64,000 nt of DNA, taken from contig UBXG01000017.1 of assembly GCA_900469475.1 (NCBI GenBank), positions 124,001 to 188,000 on the forward strand. Direction: 5' to 3'. Below, piece after piece: positions 51,431-59,215 of the stretch. The translations under genes were made by a program, and so were the position numbers. The stretch's first letter is position 1. Each line of letters begins with the position of its first letter. Source of the DNA: Hyphomicrobiales bacterium (lineage in GTDB: Bacteria; Pseudomonadota; Alphaproteobacteria; Rhizobiales; Rhizobiaceae). Under the pieces are notes generated by a model. That model had not been told where the DNA came from and made no database searches. It saw nothing but the letters and a program-made list of their open reading frames with translations.

Positions 51431-51600
51431 GACTCGACCCACTTAAGACGCAACCGATTATGGGTCGATTAAAGCGCGTTAATCTTACCATGCGGTTAAA
51501 GCACTGGCGTGGCATGTGTTTTTTTGAGGAATTGATAACCATAGAAAATGAAACGGTGCCAATCGCCCGTTTCCATAGGGGCGTCAGCCCGAATTGAGCC

Positions 51601-52254
51601 TCAAAGATAGGAGGCGAGCATGGGAACGATGGGCTGGTAGGGAACGTCGAATAATTCTTCGCGCTCGAATCGGCTTCCCGTCTTCGTCAGGCGCACCAGA
51701 CGACACGTATGCTCATCGACGATAAGTGGGGCTATCATCGAGCCGCCGGACACCAGCTGTTCTGCATAGAAGCGCGGCATCGTGGTAAAGGCGGCAGTGA
51801 CCAGAATGCGGTCGAATGTGCCCTCGCCCGGCAAACCGGCGCTGCCGTCCGCCTGGCGGATGATAACATTGCGCAGGCCGAGCGCATCCATGCGCTGCTG
51901 CGCCGATGTCGTCAGCGTCTTGTAGCGATCGACCGTCAGGACGCGCTCGACGATCCGCCCCATGACGGCAGCTGTGAAGCCGCTGCCCGTACCAATTTCG
52001 AGCACGCGGTGGCCAGGCTTGATCTTCAGGCTGTGAAGAATACGCACTACCAAATCGATGCCTTCCATGAAGGCACCGCAATCGATTGGAATCGTCCGGC
52101 TGGAATAGGCATCATCGGCAAACTGCACCGGCACGAAAGGCATGCGCGGCGTCTGCTCGACCGCCGTCATCAGATCGATATCCAATATGCCCTCTGCTCG
52201 CAGCCGCAAAACCACAGCCGCAAAGCCTTCCTTTTCCACCAAACGAGGTGTCAA
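51601..52254 (-). CDS. pcm: Protein-L-isoaspartate O-methyltransferase
   Basis: Pcm repairs isoaspartate in aged proteins with SAM. The 217-residue protein has the methyltransferase motif I VLEIGTGSGFTAAVMG, VLTVDRYK, and DRILVTAAFTTMPRFYAEQL. TTG at 52254 starts 4 nt after the surE stop and has GGAG 7 nt upstream, so it is favoured; a GTG at 52236 is possible. The usual QP(Y/F)TVA substrate-binding motif is not obvious (SSRTIPID instead), as in the alphaproteobacterial branch. Confidence 0.9.
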   Translation of the reverse strand: MTPRLVEKEGFAAVVLRLRAEGILDIDLMTAVEQTPRMPFVPVQFADDAYSSRTIPIDCGAFMEGIDLVVRILHSLKIKPGHRVLEIGTGSGFTAAVMGRIVERVLTVDRYKTLTTSAQQRMDALGLRNVIIRQADGSAGLPGEGTFDRILVTAAFTTMPRFYAEQLVSGGSMIAPLIVDEHTCRLVRLTKTGSRFEREELFDVPYQPIVPMLASYL

Positions 52255-52258
52255 TCCG

Positions 52259-53023
52259 CTACTCCATACCGAGCGCCCGCGCCACGCGGTCCTGCGCCGA
52301 ATAATCCGTCAAATCGAGTTTCAAAGGCGTTACCGAAATACGATTTTGTTTCAACGCCTGAATATCAGTGCCCGGACGGAAGATACCGTTTCGCTCGCCG
52401 AAGCGAAGCCAATAATATGGGAATCCGCGGCCATCGGCCCGCTCCTCGACCTGCACGTTGAAGGCAAGATTGCCCTGTGCGGTCACTTCCGCTCCGTCGA
52501 CTTCTTCGGGGCGACAGTTCGGAAAGTTCAGATTTAGGAACGTCCCGTCAGGCAAATCGACAGTCATCAGCTTGTTGAGCAAAGCAGGCGCATGCGTTTC
52601 GGCGATATCCCAGGGCACAACGCGGGAGCCATTTTCATAGAGATAGGCTTGGCTCAGCGCAAAGGAACGAACACCTTGCAGGGTGCCCTCGATGGCACCG
52701 GCTATGGTGCCGGAATAGGTGACGTCGTCGGCAACATTCGAGCCGGAATTGACGCCCGAAAGCACCAGATCCGGCTTGACGTCCATCACCTGGCGGATTG
52801 CCATGATGACGCAATCCGTCGGCGTTCCCCTGAGTGCATAATGCTTCTCGGAAACCTTGCGCATGCGCAACGGCTCGGAAAGGCTCAATGAGTGGGCAAG
52901 TCCGCTCTGATCCGTCTCGGGCGCGACAACCCAGACATCGTCGGACAGAGTGCGGGCGATACGCTCCAACGCCGCCAGACCTTCGGCATGAATGCCGTCA
53001 TCATTGGTCAGAAGAATACGCAT
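52259..53023 (-). CDS. surE: 5'/3'-nucleotidase SurE
   Basis: SurE is a survival-linked nucleoside monophosphatase. The 254-residue protein begins MRILLTNDDGIHAEGLAALE, with the metal Asp pair, followed by VVAPETDQSGLAHSLSLSEP and VLSGVNSGSNVADDVTYSGT. It lies between serS (15 nt upstream) and pcm (4 nt downstream) on the same strand. Confidence 0.96.
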   Translation of the reverse strand: MRILLTNDDGIHAEGLAALERIARTLSDDVWVVAPETDQSGLAHSLSLSEPLRMRKVSEKHYALRGTPTDCVIMAIRQVMDVKPDLVLSGVNSGSNVADDVTYSGTIAGAIEGTLQGVRSFALSQAYLYENGSRVVPWDIAETHAPALLNKLMTVDLPDGTFLNLNFPNCRPEEVDGAEVTAQGNLAFNVQVEERADGRGFPYYWLRFGERNGIFRPGTDIQALKQNRISVTPLKLDLTDYSAQDRVARALGME

Positions 53024-53038
53024 CGCCCCACCGCCCGA

Positions 53039-54322
53039 TTATGCTGCTTTTTCGATCCTCTTCAGACCACCCATATATGGCAGGAGTGCGTCGGGGACCG
53101 TGACCGAGCCGTCGGCATTGAGATAATTCTCAAGGACGGCGATGAGGCAGCGACCAACTGCAGTGCCAGAACCGTTCAGCGTGTGAACGAATTTGGTGTT
53201 CTTATCGTCCTTGCCGCGATAGCGGGCGTTCATGCGCCGCGCCTGGAAATCTCCACAGACCGAGCAGGACGAAATCTCGCGATAGGTATCCTGCCCCGGT
53301 AGCCAGACCTCAAGATCGTAGGTCTTGCGTGCGCCAAAGCCCATATCGCCGGTCGAGAGCGTCATGACGCGATAATGCAGGCCGAGGCGCTTCAGCACCT
53401 CTTCCGCGCAAGCCGTCATCCGCTCATGTTCGGCAACGGAGCTTTCCGCATCGGTGATCGACACGAGCTCGCACTTCCAGAACTGATGCTGGCGCAGCAT
53501 GCCGCGCGTGTCGCGGCCGGCAGAGCCTGCTTCCGAGCGAAAGGATGGCGTCAGAGCCGTGAAGCGCAGTGGCAGCTTCTCCTGATCAAGGATCTCGCCG
53601 GAAACGAGATTGGTCAGCGAAACCTCCGCCGTCGGGATCAGCCAGCGACCGTCCGTGGTCCTGAAGGAATCCTCGGAAAATTTCGGCAGCTGACCTGTTC
53701 CGAACATCGCCTCGTCGCGTACCATCAGCGGTGCGCTGACTTCGGTATAGCCATGCTCGCTGGTGTGGAGATCAAGCATGAACTGGCCAAGCGCGCGCTC
53801 AAGACGAGCAAGCTGCGCGGTCAGCACCGTAAAGCGCGAGCCTGACAGTTTTGCTGCGCGCTCGAAATCCATGTAGCCGAGCGCTTCACCGATTTCGAAG
53901 TGCTCTTTCGGCTGATGGTTCCATGTGGGCTTGGAGCCCCAGAGATGCTTGACGACGTTGTCGTGCTCGTCCTTGCCGACAGGCACGTCCTCGAGCGGGA
54001 TGTTCGGAATGCGCGACAGCGCATCATTGAGCTCGGCCGTCAGCGTGCGCTCTTCTTCTTCCGCAGCCGGAAGCGAAACTTTGAGGTCGGCAACTTCCGC
54101 CTTCAGCTTTTCGGCAAGCTCGCTGTTCTTCTGCGCCATCGCCGCGCCGATTTCCTTGGACGCGGCGTTGCGGCGGGACTGCATGTCCTGGACGGACTGG
54201 ACGACGGAGCGGCGCTTCTCGTCGAGCGCTATGAGGCTTTGCGACTGAGGCTCCGCACCGCGCTTTGCAAGCGCTGCATCGAAAGCTTCGGCATTCTCAC
54301 GAATCCATCTGATATCAAGCAT
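53039..54322 (-). CDS. serS: Serine--tRNA ligase
   Basis: SerS charges tRNA-Ser. The 427-residue enzyme has the N-terminal coiled-coil arm (VQSVQDMQSRRNAASKEIGA), motif 2 PSFRSEAGSAGRDTRGMLRQ, and motif 3 NGSGTAVGRCLIAVLENYLN. Length is standard. It is the upstream member of serS-surE-pcm and follows tatC with a 99-nt gap that contains a 24-nt palindrome. Confidence 0.97.
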   Translation of the reverse strand: MLDIRWIRENAEAFDAALAKRGAEPQSQSLIALDEKRRSVVQSVQDMQSRRNAASKEIGAAMAQKNSELAEKLKAEVADLKVSLPAAEEEERTLTAELNDALSRIPNIPLEDVPVGKDEHDNVVKHLWGSKPTWNHQPKEHFEIGEALGYMDFERAAKLSGSRFTVLTAQLARLERALGQFMLDLHTSEHGYTEVSAPLMVRDEAMFGTGQLPKFSEDSFRTTDGRWLIPTAEVSLTNLVSGEILDQEKLPLRFTALTPSFRSEAGSAGRDTRGMLRQHQFWKCELVSITDAESSVAEHERMTACAEEVLKRLGLHYRVMTLSTGDMGFGARKTYDLEVWLPGQDTYREISSCSVCGDFQARRMNARYRGKDDKNTKFVHTLNGSGTAVGRCLIAVLENYLNADGSVTVPDALLPYMGGLKRIEKAA

Positions 54323-54353
54323 CTTCGTTCCAGGTCGTTTGACATAAGTATAA

Positions 54354-54377
54354 CTCCGACCGAGGTCTCGGTCGGAG
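54354..54377. repeat. Perfect palindrome between tatC and serS
   Basis: CTCCGACCGAG, GT, CTCGGTCGGAG form an inverted repeat with almost no loop. The minus-strand 3' side has only TTATACTT, so termination would be weak; it may stabilise the tat mRNA end. Confidence 0.55.
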
Positions 54378-54421
54378 GTCGAAACGGCAATAGCTGGGAA
54401 ACGAGGCTGAACCTTCCTCGC

Positions 54422-55249
54422 CTAGACGTCGTCCGTCTTGGTGATCTCGGAAGTCCCGCCACTCTCTTCAAGCGCTTGCCGGCTACGCTGGCGCTCCACG
54501 AGTCTCGCCGCGTAGATGGAAATCTCGTAGAGAAGGATCGTCGGCAGTGCAAGGCCGATCTGGGACATCGGATCTGGCGGTGTCAGCACGGCGGCGACGA
54601 TAAAGGCGAAAACGATGGCGAACTTGCGCTTTTCCGCGAGCCAGGCCGACGTCAGCAGGCCGACGCGCGCAAGCAGCGTCGTGATGACGGGAAGCTGGAA
54701 GACGAGGCCGAAGGAAAAGACCAGCGTCATGATGAGGCTCAGATATTCCGAGACCTTCGGCAACAGCGCGATGCCCACCTGACCTTCGGCTGGCGCCTGC
54801 TGCATCTTCAGGAAGAACCACATGACCATGGGCGTGAAGAAGAAGTAGACAAGTGCAGCGCCCATGAGGAACAGGATCGGCGACGCGATCAGGAACGGCA
54901 AGAAGGCGGAACGCTCGTTCTTATAGAGACCCGGCGCCACGAACTTGTAGATCTGCGCGGCGATGATCGGGAATGAAATCACCAAGGCGCCAAACATTGC
55001 GACCTTCACCTGCGTGAAGAAGAATTCCTGCGGCGCGGTGTAGATCAGCTCGGACTTCGCGAGATCGAGATGAGCCCATTCGACGGCCCATTTGTATGGA
55101 TAGACCAGATAATTGAAGAGATGCTTCGCCACAGCGAAACATCCGATGAAGGCAACGAAGAACGCAACGAGCGACCAGATCAGCCGCGTGCGCAATTCCA
55201 TAAGGTGTTCGATAAGTGGCTGCGGCTTATCGTCGATGTCACCCGTCAT
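54422..55249 (-). CDS. tatC: Twin-arginine translocase subunit TatC
   Basis: TatC recognises RR signal peptides at the inner membrane. The 275-residue protein has six transmembrane helices, the conserved PLIEHLMELRTRLIWSLVAF start, APQEFFFTQVKVAMF and FGLVFQLPVITTLLARVGL. It overlaps tatB by 4 nt. The C-terminal extension after VERQRSR is variable. Confidence 0.97.
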   Translation of the reverse strand: MTGDIDDKPQPLIEHLMELRTRLIWSLVAFFVAFIGCFAVAKHLFNYLVYPYKWAVEWAHLDLAKSELIYTAPQEFFFTQVKVAMFGALVISFPIIAAQIYKFVAPGLYKNERSAFLPFLIASPILFLMGAALVYFFFTPMVMWFFLKMQQAPAEGQVGIALLPKVSEYLSLIMTLVFSFGLVFQLPVITTLLARVGLLTSAWLAEKRKFAIVFAFIVAAVLTPPDPMSQIGLALPTILLYEISIYAARLVERQRSRQALEESGGTSEITKTDDV

Positions 55250-55968
55250 GCCTGGTCCTTCTTCTTGGGCGTTTTAGGCGTGGCCTTGCTGGCTGTGGCA
55301 GCCGCGCGCTTCCTGGGAGCTGGAGGCGCTTTCTCTACGGCAGCAGCGGTCGCGACCTTGCGCGGGGCTCGCTTTGGTTTTTCCGTCACGATCGGTGTCT
55401 GAACGGCAGCGGCTGCGACCTCGTCGAACTTGGCGACAGCCTTCGAGCGCGGCTTGCGCACGGCCTTTGGCTTCTCGGCGGGTTCGCTTGCACCGGCAAC
55501 CGGCTGCGGAACGACTGCCGCCACTGTCTCGGCAGACGCCGGCGACGGGTTGCTCGAACCGGCAGACGTCGGAGATGAGGCCGCAAGAGCTTCCGGCAGG
55601 CCGGACGTGACACCGGGAACCGGCTCAGACGGCAACGGTGTCGCAGCCGGAGCCGCTTTGTCCGGCGTCGCCGCACGCTGCAGATCGGCCTTTATCTCAT
55701 TGCCCATTTCACGCAGCGGGTTCATGGCTTCCCGCAGTGAGTTGACCGGATTGAGCTTCTGGGCGTCGGCAATCGTCTGGCGGACATCGTCCAGATCTGC
55801 CTCGCGCATGGCTTCATCAAACTGGGCACGAAAGTCGCCAGCGACCTTCCTGGCCCGCGCCGTCATCTTACCGATGGTCCGCAATGTCGACGGTAACTCC
55901 TTGGGGCCAATCACCACCAAAGCCACGACGCCAATAACCACAAGCTCGGACCAGCCTATATCGAACAT
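55246..55968 (-). CDS. tatB: Sec-independent translocase subunit TatB
   Basis: A 240-residue protein with the N-terminal hairpin MFDIGWSELVVIGVVALVVIGPKELP and amphipathic helix LRTIGKMTARARKVAGDFRA. More than half is a Pro/Ala/Lys-rich disordered tail (SSNPSPASAETVAAVVPQPV) far longer than in E. coli. It overlaps tatC and lies 54 nt after tatA. Confidence 0.95.
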   Translation of the reverse strand: MFDIGWSELVVIGVVALVVIGPKELPSTLRTIGKMTARARKVAGDFRAQFDEAMREADLDDVRQTIADAQKLNPVNSLREAMNPLREMGNEIKADLQRAATPDKAAPAATPLPSEPVPGVTSGLPEALAASSPTSAGSSNPSPASAETVAAVVPQPVAGASEPAEKPKAVRKPRSKAVAKFDEVAAAAVQTPIVTEKPKRAPRKVATAAAVEKAPPAPRKRAAATASKATPKTPKKKDQA

Positions 55969-56022
55969 GCAAAGGCTCCTGGGCTAACGGCAAACCTTTC
56001 AGCTTGCGCCTGCCCGACATGA

Positions 56023-56229
56023 TTACTTCGTTTCGTCAGCCTTGTGCTCGACCGTACGGGACGTCGTCGTCGCGGATGTCGACGTATCCTCGTCGTCGTT
56101 CATGCCCTTCTTGAAGCTCTTGATGCCCTTGGCGACATCACCCATCAGCTCCGGAATCTTTCCACGGCCGAATAACAACAGCGCGATGGCCAGGACGATC
56201 AGCCAGTGCCATATGCTTAGAGAACCCAT
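56023..56229 (-). CDS. tatA: Twin-arginine translocase subunit TatA
   Basis: A 68-residue pore-forming subunit: GSLSIWHWLIVLAIALLLFG, then RGKIPELMGDVAKGIKSFKK, G and an acidic/Thr tail ending HKADETK. MGSLSIWHW at 56229 is the conserved start, rather than 56244. It is first in tatABC. Confidence 0.95.
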   Translation of the reverse strand: MGSLSIWHWLIVLAIALLLFGRGKIPELMGDVAKGIKSFKKGMNDDEDTSTSATTTSRTVEHKADETK

Positions 56230-56476
56230 TGCTTTAACTCCCAATTACAGTGTCTTTTCGATGTAAGACGTTTGCGGATGTTTTTCAAACACGAAAATGT
56301 AGTACATCCACGCATATCGGGATAGCGAACGCCGATGCGGGCGACCGAACGTCTCCAAGCCGAGAGGATAATTATTATATTCGCACCCGCTGATGGCGAA
56401 AGAGAGACCTGACGCTCCGTTTCGCGAAAATTCTGCCGATGCGATTGCGGCCGCCTTTCAGGAGCAGGCCGATGGT

Positions 56477-57193
56477 TCAATCGCTTGAGCCGCTCGGTGG
56501 CAGGATGCCGAGCTCCTCCAGATCCAGCTGCGTGATCGGATCTTCATCCTCGGTGAGCTCATCACTCATCAATGGCGAGGGAATGTTGAAATTGGCCGGG
56601 ATACGGCCCGAGAGCAGCCCTGCCCCCTTCAACTCTTCTAGACCAGGCAGATCCCGCAGCTCTTCCAGGCCGAAATGATCGAGGAAATCGCGCGTCGTGC
56701 CGAGTGTCACCGGCCGTCCGGGTGTGCGACGACGACCACGGAAGCGGACCCAGCCGGCTTCCATCAGCACGTCGAGCGTACCCTTGGAGGTCTGCACGCC
56801 CCTGATATCTTCGATCTCGGCACGCGTGACGGGCTGATGGTAGGCGATAATGGCCAACACTTCCAGCGCAGCACGGGACAGCTTGCGTACCTCACTTTCA
56901 TCGCGCCGGATCACGAAGGAGAGATCTGCGGCCGTACGGAAGGCCCAGGCGCCATCCACCTGCACGAGATTGACGCCACGCATCGCGTAATCGGCCTTGA
57001 GCTTCTGCATGATGGCTGGAATATCGATGCCACGCGCCACGCGCTCGGCAATGAAAGCTTCGGAAACCGGCTGCGCCGAGGCGAAAACCAGCGCTTCGGC
57101 GATGCGCTCGGCCTCGCTCAGCAGGCGATCGTCCACATCGGGCGTCTCCGCCTCGTGCCCAACATGCTGCTCTTCGTCGTCCGGTTTCGTCAC
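56477..57193 (-). CDS. scpB: Segregation and condensation protein ScpB
   Basis: ScpB is the winged-helix kite subunit of the SMC-ScpAB condensin. The 238-residue protein has LSEAERIAEALVFASAQPVS, YQPVTRAEIEDIRGVQTSKG and FGLEELRDLPGLEELKGAGL. It lies 12 nt after scpA and upstream of tatA by 232 nt. Confidence 0.95.
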   Translation of the reverse strand: MTKPDDEEQHVGHEAETPDVDDRLLSEAERIAEALVFASAQPVSEAFIAERVARGIDIPAIMQKLKADYAMRGVNLVQVDGAWAFRTAADLSFVIRRDESEVRKLSRAALEVLAIIAYHQPVTRAEIEDIRGVQTSKGTLDVLMEAGWVRFRGRRRTPGRPVTLGTTRDFLDHFGLEELRDLPGLEELKGAGLLSGRIPANFNIPSPLMSDELTEDEDPITQLDLEELGILPPSGSSD

Positions 57194-57205
57194 GCGTTCC
57201 CTGCC

Positions 57206-58045
57206 CTATTCAGCTGCTTCCAGTGACGAATGCTTCGGCCCGCGCCGCATGTAAAGCGGCTGAAACGCGCCTTCCTGACGAATTTCGAGCTGCCCCTCGC
57301 GCACCAGTTCGAGCGAAGCTGCAAAGGCGCTGGCGATCGCCGTCGCCCGCTCGCTTGAAGTCGTCATATAGCTCAGCAGATAATGCTCCAGGGCTGTCCA
57401 ATCGGTAATTTCGCCGATCATGCGGTCAAGGATGACGCGGGCATCGGCGAGCGACCAGACACGGCGCTTCTCGATCGTCACCTGGGTCACGGCCTGGCGC
57501 TGACGCAGGCTGGCATAGGCGGTCAGGAGATCATAAAGGCTGGCATCGAAGGCCGATTGGCGGCGATCCGGAATATGCTCCGGCGCGCCACGCGCGAAGA
57601 TATCGCGGCCGAGGCGGTTGCGATTGACGAGATCGGTTGCGGCATCGCGCATGGCCTCAAGGCGCTTCAGGCGGAAGGCAAGCGTTGCCGCCATCTCCTC
57701 GCCTGTCGGCCCGTCTTCCTTGCTCTGCTGCGGGATGAGCAGCTTGGATTTCAAATAGGCGAGCCATGCGGCCATGACGAGATAATCGGCCGCAAGCTCT
57801 ATACGGATGCGCCGGGCGCTGTCGATGAACTGAAGATATTGCTCGGCAAGCGCCAGAACGGAGATTCGGGAAAGGTCGACTTTCTGGGTGCGCGCGAGAT
57901 GCAGCAGAAGATCAAGCGGTCCTTCAAAGCCGGCAAGATCGACGACAAGCGACGGTTCGTGCGAGCCGCGCTGCGCCTCGCCTTCCTGCCAGAGCTTGTC
58001 CATCGGCGTTGCCGCCTGCTGAAGCTTGTCCGTGCTGCCGCTCAC
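57206..58045 (-). CDS. scpA: Segregation and condensation protein ScpA
   Basis: ScpA is the kleisin that bridges SMC heads. The 279-residue protein has LAGFEGPLDLLLHLARTQKV, DLSRISVLALAEQYLQFI, and DYLVMAAWLAYLKSKLLIPQ, with a winged-helix C-terminus. An internal ATG at 58003 (MDKLWQEGE) is an alternative start. It lies 32 nt after nagZ and 12 nt before scpB. Confidence 0.95.
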   Translation of the reverse strand: MSGSTDKLQQAATPMDKLWQEGEAQRGSHEPSLVVDLAGFEGPLDLLLHLARTQKVDLSRISVLALAEQYLQFIDSARRIRIELAADYLVMAAWLAYLKSKLLIPQQSKEDGPTGEEMAATLAFRLKRLEAMRDAATDLVNRNRLGRDIFARGAPEHIPDRRQSAFDASLYDLLTAYASLRQRQAVTQVTIEKRRVWSLADARVILDRMIGEITDWTALEHYLLSYMTTSSERATAIASAFAASLELVREGQLEIRQEGAFQPLYMRRGPKHSSLEAAE

Positions 58046-58077
58046 TCTGTCACCCGTCCGTTCCTAGAAGTCCGGTT

Positions 58078-59091
58078 TTACGCTACGGCGAAGATCGCGT
58101 CGAATTCCGCTCGAATGGAGGCTTCATCGGCACCATCATTCCTGCCGAAAGCCGCTTCGACCGCCTTGGCCCTTGCCAGCGGCGCACCCGCCAGCGCGGG
58201 AACATTGCGAACCACCTGCTGCATCTCGTCCATGACACCATTGCAATGCAGCACGATATCGCATCCGCCCGCAACAATATTTGCTGCGCGCTCGCCAATC
58301 GTGCCCTTCAGCGCATTCATCGAGGTATCGTCCGACAGGAGTAGCCCCTGGAAACCGATATAGCCGCGGATGATCTCCTCGTTCACCTTGCGCGACGTCG
58401 TGGCCGGATTTTCGGGATCGATATTGGTGAAGACGACATGGCACGTCATCGCCATCAGCTCATCCTTGAGAGCCACGAAAGGCGCGAAATCATGCGCCTC
58501 CAGCTCCGCGCGCGGAACCGAAACAACAGGCAATTCATGATGCGAATCGGCAAAGCCGCGGCCATGGCCAGGCATATGCTTCATAACGGGCAGCACGCCG
58601 CCGGCTTTCAGACCTTCCGCGGCAGCACGCCCCATCTCCGTCACCGTCACCGGATCGGAGCCATAGGCGCGATTACCGATGACGTTGCTCGATCCCTCCA
58701 CAGGCACGTCCAGCACCGGCAAGCAATCGACATTGATGCCAAACTTCAGCAAATCGAAGGCGTGGAGCCGCGACATCAGCCACGCGGCACGCAGGCCTCG
58801 TTCGCGATCCTGGCGATAGATATCGCCGAGTGCCTGCCCCGAGGGATAATGTTGGAGGATCGGCGGACGGATGCGCTGCACCCTGCCGCCTTCCTGATCG
58901 ATGAAAACCGGTGCATCGCGCCCGACGCTGTCGCGCAGGGACGCAACGAGATCGGCGATCTGCGCCGGCTCGGAAATATTGCGTCCGAACAGGATAAAGC
59001 CCCAGGGCTGTTCCCCCTGATAAAAGGATCGCTCTTCGGGGGTGATGGTGTGGCCGCTACAGCCGAGGATCATGGATTTCGATTCGGTCAT
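58078..59091 (-). CDS. nagZ: Beta-N-acetylhexosaminidase NagZ
   Basis: NagZ cleaves GlcNAc from anhydromuropeptides in cell-wall recycling. The 337-residue family 3 glycosidase has the family motif KHMPGHGRGFADSHHELP, where His and Asp act in catalysis, and the nucleophile Asp in GLLLSDDTSMNAL. No signal peptide is seen, as expected for a cytoplasmic enzyme. Its position between the SPOR gene and scpA is usual in Rhizobiales. Confidence 0.95.
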   Translation of the reverse strand: MTESKSMILGCSGHTITPEERSFYQGEQPWGFILFGRNISEPAQIADLVASLRDSVGRDAPVFIDQEGGRVQRIRPPILQHYPSGQALGDIYRQDRERGLRAAWLMSRLHAFDLLKFGINVDCLPVLDVPVEGSSNVIGNRAYGSDPVTVTEMGRAAAEGLKAGGVLPVMKHMPGHGRGFADSHHELPVVSVPRAELEAHDFAPFVALKDELMAMTCHVVFTNIDPENPATTSRKVNEEIIRGYIGFQGLLLSDDTSMNALKGTIGERAANIVAGGCDIVLHCNGVMDEMQQVVRNVPALAGAPLARAKAVEAAFGRNDGADEASIRAEFDAIFAVA

Positions 59092-59167
59092 ATCCGAATC
59101 ATAAGGCTTGCGCCGGGAAATGCGAGTGACGTCAAGCGGAGATGCACAGGAACAGCGCGCTCCAAAT

Positions 59168-59197
59168 GAAAACGGCGAGCCGATGCCCGCCGTTTTC
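59168..59197 (-). terminator. Terminator-like hairpin after the SPOR gene
   Basis: AAAACGGCG and CGCCGTTTT form a 9-bp stem with a 10-nt loop about 19 nt after the stop codon, with TTTTC on the minus strand. It may reduce reading into nagZ rather than stop it. Confidence 0.6.
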
Positions 59198-59215
59198 CAA
59201 GTTTCGTATCTGATT

